54,626 nucleotides of DNA. Source: an uncultured Paracoccaceae bacterium (GTDB lineage Bacteria; Pseudomonadota; Alphaproteobacteria; Rhodobacterales; Rhodobacteraceae). The DNA is taken from assembly GCA_937864535.1 (NCBI GenBank), contig CALMJS010000024.1, positions 1 through 54,626 on the forward strand. The letters run 5' to 3'. Shown here piece after piece: positions 26,489 through 34,962 of this stretch. The first letter of the stretch is position 1; each line of letters opens with the position of its first letter. A program made the translations under genes and the position numbers. The notes under the pieces were generated by a model, which saw only the letters and a list, made by a program, of their open reading frames with translations, was not told the DNA's origin and did not search any database.

Positions 26489-26521
26489 TTGTGATCACAG
26501 CGCAAATTCTTGTGATCACAA
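26489..26521. promoter_or_regulatory. Two TGTGATCACA palindromes, 21 bases apart, upstream of sdhC
   Basis: TGTGATCACA occurs at 26490-26499 and 26511-26520, each with a T before it; the second extends to a perfect TTGTGATCACAA. The centres are 21 bases apart, two helical turns, so bound proteins would sit on one face of the DNA. The T-T-G-T-N4-A-C-A-A form resembles GntR/FadR-type operators. It lacks the 6-base spacer of a CRP site. Confidence 0.65.
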
Positions 26522-26524
26522 TGC

Positions 26525-26557
26525 ACTGTTTTAACGATAACAGTGATATAATTTCAC
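26525..26557 (+). promoter_or_regulatory. sdh core promoter with TATAAT and two inverted repeats
   Basis: ACTGTT-N8-AACAGT (26525-26544) is a perfect inverted repeat. It overlaps GTGA-N7-TCAC (26543-26557), which contains TATAAT at 26547-26552, a consensus -10 element. No good -35 is present, and the second TGTGATCACA would fall near -43 of the predicted start site, a usual activator position. These are predictions from sequence only. Confidence 0.5.
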
Positions 26558-26665
26558 GAAAATAAGGATAGGGCATGCGTGACAGCCGCCGGTTTTTCGG
26601 TCAAAACAGTCACCGAAAGCCCTATCCTGTCAGAGATCGGGGCCGAACCGATAGAGGGGACCGTC

Positions 26666-27052
26666 ATGGCTGGAGAAACCAAGGGCGTGCAGCGCCCGCT
26701 TTCGCCGCACCTGCAAATCTACCGCTGGCATATTCCGATGCTGACCTCGATCCTCACACGGGTCACCGGGAATGCGTTGATTGCATCGGCGTTGTTGATC
26801 GTTTGGTGGCTGATCGCCGCCGCGACGAGTGAATCCTATTTCAATCTGGCCAATGGCCTGCTGACCTCCTTTGTGGGGGATGTGGTGATGTCGCTGTCGC
26901 TCTTGGGTGTGTGGTATCACTTCCTCGCCGGTCTGCGTCACCTCTATTATGATGCCGGCAAGGGGCTCGACATCCCGACCGCCGAGAAACTTGGCATGGC
27001 ATGCCTCATCGGTTCGGTCGTTCTGACCGTTCTGACCATCGTGATCATCTAA
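26666..27052 (+). CDS. sdhC: Succinate dehydrogenase cytochrome b556 subunit
   Basis: 128 residues from MAGETKGVQRP; upstream in-frame codons run into the promoter. The signature RPLSPHLQIYRWHIPMLTSILTRVTG opens the first of three membrane helices. SdhC forms half of the membrane anchor that holds haem b and the ubiquinone site of complex II. First gene of sdhCDA...B, 10 bases before sdhD. Confidence 0.96.
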   Translation: MAGETKGVQRPLSPHLQIYRWHIPMLTSILTRVTGNALIASALLIVWWLIAAATSESYFNLANGLLTSFVGDVVMSLSLLGVWYHFLAGLRHLYYDAGKGLDIPTAEKLGMACLIGSVVLTVLTIVII

Positions 27053-27062
27053 GGGGGATAGG

Positions 27063-27434
27063 ATGCGTTATCTGACCGCCCGCAAACGTGCCGAGGGCAA
27101 AGGCGCCTCGCACACTGGTACCGAACATCATTGGTTCATGACCGTCAGCGCCGTCGGGCTCGCGCTGATTATTCCGGTGTGGCTGTTTATCATCGGTCGC
27201 GCCTTGGGCAGCGATTTTGCCACCGTTCAGGCGACCTTTGCCCGGCCGATCCCCGCGATCACGACCGCGCTGGTTCTGGTGGCTGGCCTGCAGCATTTTA
27301 ACAAGGGGTTCCAGATCATGATCGAGGACTACACGCATGGCACCACGCGCAAGGCCTTTGTGACCCTGATGACCGCATTCACCTACGGCCTGATGGCGAC
27401 CGGCCTGTTCGCTCTCGCCAAGATGGCTCTGTAA
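27063..27434 (+). CDS. sdhD: Succinate dehydrogenase membrane anchor subunit
   Basis: 123 residues: cytoplasmic N-terminus (RKRAEGKGASHTGTEHHW), then three helices. The haem-side histidine is likely in the AGLQHFNKGFQIMIEDY segment, which is typical for alphaproteobacterial SdhD. It pairs with SdhC to anchor SdhAB and reduce ubiquinone. 12 bases separate it from sdhA. Confidence 0.95.
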   Translation: MRYLTARKRAEGKGASHTGTEHHWFMTVSAVGLALIIPVWLFIIGRALGSDFATVQATFARPIPAITTALVLVAGLQHFNKGFQIMIEDYTHGTTRKAFVTLMTAFTYGLMATGLFALAKMAL

Positions 27435-27446
27435 GGAAGACGACCG

Positions 27447-29252
27447 ATGGCATCCTATACCTACGAAACACACGAATATGACGTCGTGGTGATCGGCGCC
27501 GGCGGTGCTGGTCTTCGCGCGACGCTGGGCATGGCCGAACAGGGTCTGCGCACCGCCTGTATCTCCAAGGTGTTCCCGACCCGGTCGCACACGGTTGCCG
27601 CGCAGGGCGGTATCGCCGCCTCGCTGGGCAATATGGGGCCCGATAGCTGGCAGTGGCATATGTACGACACCGTCAAGGGGTCGGACTGGCTGGGCGATAC
27701 GGACGCGATGGAATACCTCGCCCGTGAAGCGCCCAAGGCCGTGTACGAACTGGAACACTATGGTGTGCCGTTCAGCCGGACCGAAGAAGGCAAGATCTAC
27801 CAGCGTCCGTTTGGTGGCCACACCACCGAATTCGGTGAAGGCCCGCCCGTTCAGCGCACCTGTGCTGCCGCCGACCGCACCGGCCATGCCATTTTGCACA
27901 CGCTCTATGGTCAGTCGCTGAAACAGCAGGCCGAATTCTATATCGAATATTTCGCCCTTGACCTGATCATGGGCGAGGACGGTACCTGTCAGGGCGTCGT
28001 TTGCTGGAAGCTAGATGACGGCACTTTCCACGTGTTCAGCGCCAAGATGGTCGTTCTGGCCACCGGCGGCTATGGCCGCGCGTATTTCTCGGCGACATCG
28101 GCCCATACCTGCACCGGTGACGGCGGCGGTATGGTGGCACGCGCTGGTCTGCCGCTGCAGGATATGGAATTCGTGCAGTTCCACCCGACCGGCATCTATG
28201 GTTCGGGCTGTCTGATCACCGAAGGCGCACGCGGCGAAGGCGGGTATCTGACCAACAGCCAGGGCGAGCGGTTCATGGAGCGTTACGCGCCGCACTACAA
28301 GGACCTCGCGCCGCGTGACTATGTGTCCCGCTGTATGACGATGGAAATCCGCGAAGGTCGTGGCGTAGGCAAGGATGGCGATCACATCCACCTGCACCTG
28401 AACCACCTGCCGGCCGAAGCACTGGCAGAACGTCTGCCGGGCATTTCGGAATCGGCCAAGATCTTTGCCGGCGTGGATGTCACCAAGGAGCCGATCCCGG
28501 TTCTGCCGACGGTGCACTACAACATGGGCGGCATTCCGACCAACTACTGGGGCGAGGCCCTGAACCCGACCGCCGAAAACCCGAACGCCATCGTTCCGGG
28601 CCTGATGGCTGTGGGCGAGGCAGGCTGCGCATCGGTCCACGGCGCGAACCGTCTGGGTTCGAACTCGTTGATCGACCTCGTGGTGTTTGGCCGCGCTGCC
28701 GCGATCCGCGCCGGTCAGGTCGTCGACCGCACCAAGGGCAACCCGGCGCTGAACAAGGCCGCGATTGCCAAGTGCTTTGATCGGTTCGACGGGCTGCGCT
28801 ATGCGCAGGGCGGCATCCCGACGGCGGACCTGCGTCTGGAGATGCAAAAGACCATGCAGGCAGACGCCGCTGTGTTCCGCACCGCCAAGACGATGGCCGA
28901 AGGCAAGGACAAGATGACCGCTATCGCCGCCAAACTGGGCGATCTCAAGGTCACCGATACCTCGCTGGTCTGGAACTCGGACCTGATGGAAACGCTGGAG
29001 CTGACGAACCTGATGCCGAACGCGCTGGCGACTATCGTCGGTGCAGAAGCCCGCAAGGAATCGCGCGGCGCCCATGCCCACGAAGATTTCGCAACGCGTG
29101 ACGATGCGAACTGGCGTGTGCACACCATCAGCCGCGTCGATGGCAATCAGGTTGACCTGACCTATCGTCCGGTGGTGGTTGATCCGCTGACGACTGAAGT
29201 CGAAGGCGGTATCAGCCTCGCCAAGATCGCGCCCAAGGCCCGCACGTTCTAA
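27447..29252 (+). CDS. sdhA: Succinate dehydrogenase flavoprotein subunit
   Basis: 601 residues. N-terminal FAD fold [15 protein letters not shown]; the covalent FAD histidine is in [10 protein letters not shown] (about residues 47-56). Active-site elements include QFHPTGIYG, the [17 protein letters not shown] loop and [16 protein letters not shown]. It oxidises succinate to fumarate in the TCA cycle, on the cytoplasmic face. The stop overlaps the start of a lipoprotein gene (TAATG), so this operon has extra genes before sdhB. Confidence 0.98.
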   Translation: MASYTYETHEYDVVVIGAGGAGLRATLGMAEQGLRTACISKVFPTRSHTVAAQGGIAASLGNMGPDSWQWHMYDTVKGSDWLGDTDAMEYLAREAPKAVYELEHYGVPFSRTEEGKIYQRPFGGHTTEFGEGPPVQRTCAAADRTGHAILHTLYGQSLKQQAEFYIEYFALDLIMGEDGTCQGVVCWKLDDGTFHVFSAKMVVLATGGYGRAYFSATSAHTCTGDGGGMVARAGLPLQDMEFVQFHPTGIYGSGCLITEGARGEGGYLTNSQGERFMERYAPHYKDLAPRDYVSRCMTMEIREGRGVGKDGDHIHLHLNHLPAEALAERLPGISESAKIFAGVDVTKEPIPVLPTVHYNMGGIPTNYWGEALNPTAENPNAIVPGLMAVGEAGCASVHGANRLGSNSLIDLVVFGRAAAIRAGQVVDRTKGNPALNKAAIAKCFDRFDGLRYAQGGIPTADLRLEMQKTMQADAAVFRTAKTMAEGKDKMTAIAAKLGDLKVTDTSLVWNSDLMETLELTNLMPNALATIVGAEARKESRGAHAHEDFATRDDANWRVHTISRVDGNQVDLTYRPVVVDPLTTEVEGGISLAKIAPKARTF

Positions 29253-29620
29253 TGCGGCGTCGCGCACTCTTCCTTCCGGCCCTCGGGGCGGCGGTTCTGG
29301 GACTATCGGGCTGTACCGGTGTGTCCCAGACCGATGCAGGTGCCATGTGCCTGCAAGAACAAGGTCAAACGCTGCAGTCCTACTTTTACGAGGTGCGCGG
29401 CGATCAACTGGCCTTTGTTCCGCGTGAGGGAGGATCGCAAGAGGTCGCGAATGCCCTGACAGCCTGTCTACAGGCCAAGGTGGCAGGACGCACGACGCCG
29501 TCCCAAAACCTGTCGGCTGTGGCGGCGATGTCCGCCTCGACCGTTGATCTGCGGGCACAGAACTGTTCGCGGTATGGCGCGCCGCTCCGTGGAGGGTCGG
29601 GGTATTGTATCGGGCAGTGA
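29252..29620 (+). CDS. Predicted lipoprotein between sdhA and sdhB (1)
   Basis: 122 residues. The N-terminus MRRR, a hydrophobic stretch and a lipobox LSGC (Cys21) predict a lipoprotein signal. The mature part is small, with four or more further cysteines spaced through it, ending GGSGYCIGQ. It starts one base into the sdhA stop codon and runs into the next lipoprotein gene, so all are cotranscribed. I do not recognise a family; hypothetical genes at this place are common in Rhodobacterales sdh operons. Confidence 0.8.
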   Translation: MRRRALFLPALGAAVLGLSGCTGVSQTDAGAMCLQEQGQTLQSYFYEVRGDQLAFVPREGGSQEVANALTACLQAKVAGRTTPSQNLSAVAAMSASTVDLRAQNCSRYGAPLRGGSGYCIGQ

Positions 29621-29889
29621 TGGTCCTTCCTGTGGCCCTGCTGCTGGTAGGGTGCGGCCCGGTCTCACCGGAACGGGCAGCCCAGATTTGTGAAGATCGT
29701 GCGCGGCAGGCGCAGGCGCCTTTTGGCAACGTCACGATCGGCACGAATTCGCGAACGGGGGGCTTTGCCTCTGCTGAACTGGGTGTTTCGCTGGACTACC
29801 TGCGGGGCGCCGATCCAATGGTGGTCTACGAACGCTGTGTCGTGGATCTGACGGGGCAGGGGCCAATTCGCCCGCCTGCGCTGCGCTAA
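29605..29889 (+). CDS. Predicted lipoprotein between sdhA and sdhB (2)
   Basis: 94 residues if translation starts at TTG 29605, which has GGAGG 9 bases upstream and gives a basic signal peptide (MYRAV...) ending in the lipobox LVGC (Cys17). The ATG at 29620, in a TGATG overlap, would leave no basic residue and is less likely. The mature protein has three cysteines and an R-T-G-G-F-A-S-A-E-L-G-V-S segment that looks like an outer-surface beta strand. Family not recognised. Confidence 0.7.
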   Translation: MYRAVMVLPVALLLVGCGPVSPERAAQICEDRARQAQAPFGNVTIGTNSRTGGFASAELGVSLDYLRGADPMVVYERCVVDLTGQGPIRPPALR

Positions 29890-29902
29890 GGGGAGTGAAG
29901 GC

Positions 29903-30247
29903 TTGAAACGGACTGTAAGTGCCCTGTTCGGACTGGTTGGACTGGCGGCCTGCGTGGCGCCAGAGGTGCCGAGCCTCGATCCAACGGTTTCTGCCCGTGC
30001 GGTGATCATTCCGATCATGCTGCAAACGGAACTGCCCGGGATTGGTGCGATCCCCGAACCCATCGCTGTCAAAATGGCCGACTGCATCGTCGATCATGCG
30101 ACGGACACCGAACTCAATTCGCTCGCGCTGGCTGCTGTCACCGGGCCGAACGCCGATACCACCTACATGGTGGGCAACATTCTCAAGCGTCCTGAAACCA
30201 CCAGCTGCGTCTCTCGGGCGCTGACCGCTGGTGGCCAAGGGGCCTGA
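29903..30247 (+). CDS. Predicted lipoprotein between sdhA and sdhB (3)
   Basis: 114 residues from TTG (MKRTVSALFG...), with GGGGAG upstream. The signal peptide ends in lipobox LAAC (Cys17). The mature part has two further cysteines (DCIVDH and TTSCVSRAL). It is followed after 21 bases by sdhB. No family recognised. Like its neighbours it would be an envelope lipoprotein expressed with complex II. Confidence 0.72.
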   Translation: MKRTVSALFGLVGLAACVAPEVPSLDPTVSARAVIIPIMLQTELPGIGAIPEPIAVKMADCIVDHATDTELNSLALAAVTGPNADTTYMVGNILKRPETTSCVSRALTAGGQGA

Positions 30248-30268
30248 TCAACCGCAGGAGCCTGATAG

Positions 30269-31048
30269 ATGGTCCAATTTTCTCTTCCCAAGAATAGCCG
30301 CATGACGGTGGGCAAGACCTGGCCCAAGCCCGAAGGGGCAACCAACCTGCGGAAATTCCAGATTTATCGCTGGAACCCCGACGATGGGAAAAACCCGCGT
30401 CTGGACACCTATTTCGTCGATATGGACGATTGCGGACCGATGGTTCTGGATGGTCTGATCTACATCAAGAACAAGATCGACGCCACGCTGACCTTCCGCC
30501 GGTCCTGCCGCGAAGGGATTTGCGGGTCCTGTGCGATGAACATCGACGGGCAAAATACGCTGGCCTGTATCTATGGTCTCGACGAGATCAAGGGCGACGT
30601 GAAAATCTATCCGTTGCCGCACATGCCCGTGGTCAAGGACCTCGTGCCGGATCTGACGCACTTCTACGCGCAGCACGCCAGCATCATGCCGTGGCTGGAA
30701 ACCAAGACGAACCGCCCGGAAAAAGAATGGCGCCAGTCGATCGAAGACCGCAAGAAACTGGACGGTCTGTATGAATGCGTGATGTGCGCCTCCTGTTCGA
30801 CCTCTTGCCCCAGCTACTGGTGGAACTCTGATCGTTATCTCGGGCCGGCTGCGCTGCTGCATGCCTACCGCTGGATCATCGACAGCCGCGACGAAGCCAC
30901 CGGCGAGCGTCTGGACAGCCTCGAAGATCCGTTCAAGCTGTATCGCTGCCACACCATCATGAACTGTGCGAAAACCTGCCCCAAGGGCCTGAACCCCGCC
31001 AAGGCCATCGCCCATATCAAGAAAATGATGGTCGAACGTCAGGTGTAA
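30269..31048 (+). CDS. sdhB: Succinate dehydrogenase iron-sulfur subunit
   Basis: 259 residues. The [2Fe-2S] ligands are in CREGICGSC and a later cysteine (NTLAC); the [4Fe-4S] and [3Fe-4S] clusters use [12 protein letters not shown] and [14 protein letters not shown]. It carries electrons from SdhA to the membrane subunits. It is separated from sdhA by about 1.0 kb of lipoprotein genes. A strong terminator follows. Confidence 0.98.
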   Translation: MVQFSLPKNSRMTVGKTWPKPEGATNLRKFQIYRWNPDDGKNPRLDTYFVDMDDCGPMVLDGLIYIKNKIDATLTFRRSCREGICGSCAMNIDGQNTLACIYGLDEIKGDVKIYPLPHMPVVKDLVPDLTHFYAQHASIMPWLETKTNRPEKEWRQSIEDRKKLDGLYECVMCASCSTSCPSYWWNSDRYLGPAALLHAYRWIIDSRDEATGERLDSLEDPFKLYRCHTIMNCAKTCPKGLNPAKAIAHIKKMMVERQV

Positions 31049-31070
31049 ATCCGACTTTCGAGTGAAACAA

Positions 31071-31094
31071 AGCCCCGCCATGGCGGGGCTTTTT
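31071..31094. terminator. Terminator after sdhB
   Basis: A 20-base perfect palindrome (31071-31090) folds as an 8-base-pair stem with a CATG loop, ending in a T-run. It also lies just past the convergent DUF6455 gene. Confidence 0.85.
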
Positions 31095-31099
31095 GCGTT

Positions 31100-31453
31100 T
31101 CAGGCCTGTGCGAGGTCGCTATAGGTCTCTGCGTTGGGGCAGAAATCGCAGTTATCGGCTGTTGGATGATCCGCCAGGGTGCGGCGGCATTGCCCCTGTT
31201 CGCTGCAATTGGCGCAGCGCGACGCGACTAGAATCTGTTCGCCGGAACGGCGCACCGCCTCCATCGAGGCACCAAAGACCCGCGCCATTTTTTCCATACG
31301 ATCGATTTGTTCCTGCGGCATATGGGCGATACGGCGGAATTCGGCGCGGCTGAGGCCAAGCGCCTCGAGTTCAGAGGCGGGGAAGGTGTCAACCTCGGCG
31401 TCGACACGGTTTTCCATTTTCCAATGGGCGATAATTGAGGACAAGAAGGACAT
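31100..31453 (-). CDS. DUF6455 family protein with cysteine metal-binding motifs
   Basis: 117 residues, all-alpha N-terminal half (ASELEALGLSRAEFRRIAHMP), then a C-terminal half with CANCSEQGQC and CDFCPNAE, which look like a metal or iron-sulfur site. The pattern matches the short DUF6455 proteins of Rhodobacteraceae. Function unknown. Its upstream region holds an FNR-like box centred about 65 bases before the start, a spacing that would fit FNR activation with a short leader. Confidence 0.8.
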   Translation of the reverse strand: MSFLSSIIAHWKMENRVDAEVDTFPASELEALGLSRAEFRRIAHMPQEQIDRMEKMARVFGASMEAVRRSGEQILVASRCANCSEQGQCRRTLADHPTADNCDFCPNAETYSDLAQA

Positions 31454-31511
31454 AACACTTGCTCCGGATTAGGTCTGGACCAAATATCCCTCGAATGGCC
31501 TCGTGATTTAT

Positions 31512-31525
31512 TTGATCTGGGTCAA
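31512..31525. promoter_or_regulatory. FNR/FnrL-like box TTGAT-CTGG-GTCAA
   Basis: Nine of ten defined positions match the FNR consensus (ATCAA is GTCAA). It lies between the divergent DUF6455 and DUF1989 genes, about 65 bases from the first start and 23 from the second. By position it could activate the DUF6455 gene and block the DUF1989 promoter. Confidence 0.6.
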
Positions 31526-31541
31526 TCCTAGGGAGAATAAC

Positions 31542-32399
31542 TTGATCGATTCACATCAATCCGAACCTGAGAACGCGGCTGCCCTGCGTGCGATCGCCCC
31601 GGTCATCTGTTATCCGGTCGAAACCCTGCCAGCGCCAGACCTCGCGATGTATCGATGTGCCCGCGAAAATGCCGAACAGATCGCGCGAGTGGTGGTCCCA
31701 GCCCGCGATGCGTCCAGTGTGTTTGTTCCCGCAGGGAGCTTTCTGCGCATCCTGTGCCCCGAAGGCCCGCAGGTCGGCGATCTGAATCTGTTCAATGCCC
31801 ACGACCTGAGCGAACGTTTCTATTCCGGCAAAACCCGGGCGTTGCACGGAACACATGTGTCGGTCGGCGATCGTCTTTGGTCGAATTTCCCGTCCCTGCG
31901 TCCAATGGCGACGATCACCGAGGATACATTGGCATGGTACGGGATGGATCAGTTCGGCGGCTCTGTGCACGACGTTATTGGGACGCGCTGCGATCCCTAT
32001 ACCGCGCAATTGCTCAGCGGCCACCACTATCATAATTGCTGTCATTCCAATTTGACGCGGGCCTTGGCCGATGCGCAAAACTTGGATTTGTGCCAGTCAG
32101 AGCCATTGGTTCACGATGTGCTGAACGTATTTATGTGCACAGGATTTACCCGCGATACCGGGCAATATTTCATGAAGGCCAGTCCCGTCCGTGCCGGCGA
32201 CTATTTGGAACTCTTTGCGGAATTTGATCTCTTGGCCGTGCTCAGCGCCTGCCCAGGCGGCGATTGTAGCGCGGAACATTCGTCGGATGTGGCGCGATGC
32301 TATCCGTTGGAAATGATTGTTTTCAAATCGACAAACGATGCGCTGGGCAATTGGACTTCGCCGCCGCCGAATGCCTATGATCGCAGTCATGGTCGATAA
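31542..32399 (+). CDS. DUF1989 (urea carboxylase-associated) family protein
   Basis: 285 residues from TTG 31542, preceded by GGGAG at 6-base spacing; an upstream GTG in frame would put the FNR-like box inside the gene. Segments VVVPARDASSVFVPAGSFLRI, QVGDLNLFNAHD, and CDPYTAQLLSGHHYHNCCHSN are the family pattern. DUF1989 proteins occur with urea carboxylase or aminomethyltransferase genes. No such partner is here, so the role is unknown. Single gene with its own terminator. Confidence 0.82.
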   Translation: MIDSHQSEPENAAALRAIAPVICYPVETLPAPDLAMYRCARENAEQIARVVVPARDASSVFVPAGSFLRILCPEGPQVGDLNLFNAHDLSERFYSGKTRALHGTHVSVGDRLWSNFPSLRPMATITEDTLAWYGMDQFGGSVHDVIGTRCDPYTAQLLSGHHYHNCCHSNLTRALADAQNLDLCQSEPLVHDVLNVFMCTGFTRDTGQYFMKASPVRAGDYLELFAEFDLLAVLSACPGGDCSAEHSSDVARCYPLEMIVFKSTNDALGNWTSPPPNAYDRSHGR

Positions 32400-32401
32400 A
32401 T

Positions 32402-32428
32402 AAAAAAGGGGCATTAGCGCCCCTTTTT
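32402..32428. terminator. Bidirectional terminator, DUF1989 / H-NS-like genes
   Basis: GGGGC-attagc-GCCCC stem extended by A-run and T-run pairs (32402-32428), between two convergent genes. Confidence 0.8.
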
Positions 32429-32447
32429 CAAAACTCGAGCTCGTTAA

Positions 32448-32765
32448 TTAGATCGCAAACGAGGCGATATCGGTCCCGGCGGACTCGGCGTCTTTGATCC
32501 ACTGCGGCTTGCGACCGCGACCAGACCAGGTTTGGCTCTCATCGGCGGGGTTGCGATACTTGGCGTCGGCTTTCGCCTTGGTTTTGCCCTTGGCGCTGCC
32601 GTCCATCACTTCGGCGAGGCTGAAGCCGAATTCGCGGGCTGCTCTTTCCACGGCTTCACGGGCGGCCTGCAATTCGCGTGCGCCGACGCGCTGCAACGCG
32701 CGGTCCACGTCAGCACGAAGTTTTTCCAGATCTTTGCGGGACATCTGGTCCAGGTCGATGTTCAT
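32448..32765 (-). CDS. H-NS family nucleoid protein (HvrA-like)
   Basis: 105 residues from MNIDLDQMSR. The N-terminal half is a predicted oligomerisation coiled coil rich in Arg, Glu and Ala. The C-terminal domain has YRNPADESQTWSGRGRKPQWI, the H-NS DNA-binding core. The Rhodobacter homologue HvrA acts on photosynthesis and nitrogen genes. Upstream are paired TGCGAAAAAA repeats 21 bases apart, which could be its own control site. Confidence 0.92.
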   Translation of the reverse strand: MNIDLDQMSRKDLEKLRADVDRALQRVGARELQAAREAVERAAREFGFSLAEVMDGSAKGKTKAKADAKYRNPADESQTWSGRGRKPQWIKDAESAGTDIASFAI

Positions 32766-32797
32766 TTTCTCTCCTTGACGCTGGCAATTAGCCAATC

Positions 32798-32834
32798 TGC
32801 GAAAAAAATGCCTCGAATTGCGAAAAAACGCAAT
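32798..32834 (-). promoter_or_regulatory. Repeats and stem-loop between ecm and the H-NS-like gene
   Basis: TGCGAAAAAA occurs at 32798-32807 and 32819-32828, 21 bases apart. The second copy forms a perfect inverted repeat ATTGCG-A6-CGCAAT (32817-32834). As RNA from the ecm side it could be a terminator, with a T-run 10 bases on; as DNA it could be a curved or regulatory element for the next gene. Confidence 0.4.
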
Positions 32835-32857
32835 CCGAGACTTCAGGAGAGGTCCAA

Positions 32858-34825
32858 TTACTCTGCGGCAATCGTCTTGGGGTCTGCCAGATCCACGATA
32901 TCCGCCATTATGCGGTTCAATTCGAAATCTTTGGGGGTGTAGACCTTGGAAACGCCCATATCGCGTAATTTTTTGGCGTCTTCGTCCGGAATGATGCCGC
33001 CTGCAACAACTGGAATATGTGACAGGCCGGCATTTTCGAGCTTTTCCAAAACTTCGGCAATCAATGGCAAATGGGATCCAGATAGGATCGACAATCCGAT
33101 CACATGTGCTTGATCGCGTCCGGCGGCTTCGACAATTTCATCCGGAGTGAGACGAATTCCCTCGTAGGTAATGTCCATTCCACAATCCCGGGCGCGCGCT
33201 GCAATTTGCTCGGCACCATTCGAATGGCCGTCGAGGCCGGGTTTGCCGACAAGGAATTTGAGAGGCCGACCCAGTTTTGCCGAAACCGCTGCCACCTGAT
33301 CGCGGATCGGGTCGAGCCCCTCTGTCCGGTTGCTGGGGTTTTTCGACACGCCAGTGGGGGCACGGTACTGGCCAAATGCGGTGCGGATCTCCTCGGCCCA
33401 TTCGCCGGTGGTGACGCCTGCCTTGGCGGCGGCAATCGACGGGATCATGATGTTTGTCCCACCGAGAGCCGCCGCGCGCAGATCGGCCAGCGCCTGCGCG
33501 ACGGCGGCTGCATCGCGCGCTGATTTCCAACCGTTGAGGCGGTCGATCTGTTCGGCCTCGACGGCGGGGTCCACCACCATGATTGCATCATCGCCCGAGG
33601 TCAGCGGCGAGGCCTCGCCCTTTTCCCAACGGTTCACGCCGACGACGATGGTCTCTCCGGCCTCGATATTGCCGATCCGGCGGGCGTTCGACTCGACGAG
33701 TCGCGACTTCATGTACTCTATCGCCTGCACCGCGCCGCCCATGCCGTCGATGGTGGCGAGTTCCTCGCGCGCACCGGCCTTGAGTGCCTCGACCTTGGCG
33801 GTGACGGCGGGGTTGCCGTCAAACAGATCGCCGTATTCCAGCAGGTCGGTTTCATAGGCCATGATCTGCTGCATGCGCAGCGACCACTGCTGGTCCCACG
33901 GGCGGGGCAGGCCAAGGGCTTCGTTCCACGCCGGGAGCTGCACCGCGCGGGCGCGGGCGTTTTTCGACAGGGTGACGGCCAGCATCTCGATCAGGATGCG
34001 ATAGACGTTGTTTTCCGGTTGCTGTTCGGTCAGGCCGAGGCTGTTCACCTGCACGCCATAGCGGAACCGACGGTATTTCGCGTCCTGCACGCCATAGCGT
34101 TCGAGACAGATTTCATCCCACAGTTCGACGAATGCGCGCATTTTGCACATCTCGGTCACAAAGCGGATGCCCGCATTCACAAAGAACGAAATCCGGCCAA
34201 CCATTTCCGGGAAATCGGCCTCGGCAACCTTGCCCTGTAGGTCGTCCAGCACCGCCGTCGCGGTGGCCAGCGCAAAGGCCAGTTCCTCTTCGGGTGTCGC
34301 GCCGGCCTCTTGGAGGTGGTAGGAACACACGTTCATCGGGTTCCATTTTGGTAAATGTTCACGCGTATAGGCAGCCACGTCGGTAATCATCCGCAGCGAG
34401 GGTTTCGGCGGGCAAATATAGGTGCCGCGCGACAGGTATTCCTTGATGATGTCGTTCTGGACGGTCCCTTGCAGGGCGGACACATCCGCGCCCTGTTCTT
34501 CGGCCACAGCAATATAGAGCGACAACAGCCACGGCGCAGTGGCATTGATCGTCATCGAGGTGTTCATCTGCTCCAGCGGGATGTCGTCAAACAGGGCGCG
34601 CATGTCCCCCAGATGACAAACGGGAACGCCGACCTTGCCGACCTCGCCGCGCGCCAGACGATGATCCGAGTCATAGCCGGTTTGCGTCGGCAGGTCGAAG
34701 GCCACGGAAAGACCCGTCTGGCCCTTGGCCAAATTGCTGCGATACAGCGCATTCGACGCCTTGGCGGTGGAATGGCCCGCATAGGTGCGAAACAGCCAAG
34801 GTTTATCTTTCTGCGTTTGCGACAT
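32858..34825 (-). CDS. ecm: Ethylmalonyl-CoA mutase
   Basis: 655 residues, the length of known Ecm (often called MeaA). The N-terminal TIM barrel has FRTYAGHSTAKASNALYRSN and LSVAFDLPTQTGYDSD, which distinguish it from methylmalonyl-CoA mutase. The C-terminal B12 domain holds the D-x-H-x-x-G motif in GLDGHSNGAEQ. It converts ethylmalonyl-CoA to methylsuccinyl-CoA in acetate assimilation. GGAGG is 6 bases before the start. Divergent from the acyltransferase gene; ccr, the pathway's signature enzyme, lies 2 kb away. Confidence 0.95.
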   Translation of the reverse strand: MSQTQKDKPWLFRTYAGHSTAKASNALYRSNLAKGQTGLSVAFDLPTQTGYDSDHRLARGEVGKVGVPVCHLGDMRALFDDIPLEQMNTSMTINATAPWLLSLYIAVAEEQGADVSALQGTVQNDIIKEYLSRGTYICPPKPSLRMITDVAAYTREHLPKWNPMNVCSYHLQEAGATPEEELAFALATATAVLDDLQGKVAEADFPEMVGRISFFVNAGIRFVTEMCKMRAFVELWDEICLERYGVQDAKYRRFRYGVQVNSLGLTEQQPENNVYRILIEMLAVTLSKNARARAVQLPAWNEALGLPRPWDQQWSLRMQQIMAYETDLLEYGDLFDGNPAVTAKVEALKAGAREELATIDGMGGAVQAIEYMKSRLVESNARRIGNIEAGETIVVGVNRWEKGEASPLTSGDDAIMVVDPAVEAEQIDRLNGWKSARDAAAVAQALADLRAAALGGTNIMIPSIAAAKAGVTTGEWAEEIRTAFGQYRAPTGVSKNPSNRTEGLDPIRDQVAAVSAKLGRPLKFLVGKPGLDGHSNGAEQIAARARDCGMDITYEGIRLTPDEIVEAAGRDQAHVIGLSILSGSHLPLIAEVLEKLENAGLSHIPVVAGGIIPDEDAKKLRDMGVSKVYTPKDFELNRIMADIVDLADPKTIAAE

Positions 34826-34962
34826 AATGGCCTCCAGAGAATCCGGCAGAGTAATTTTATTTCGTTGTGGAAGGGATAGCGGAAAGATTGCATCCCTGTC
34901 AATTCGCCGCGTTGCAGCGTGAGCCTATTGTCGAATATCGCTTTTCGGTCCAAAGTCCCGCC

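Noticed and set aside
26489-26521. CRP-type sites in the sdh promoter.
   Set aside because: CRP needs TGTGA-N6-TCACA; here the two halves touch with no spacer, so a different regulator is likely.
28011-29744. Long minus-strand frame (577 codons) opposite sdhA and the first lipoprotein genes.
   Set aside because: Shadow of sdhA; composition unlike a real protein.
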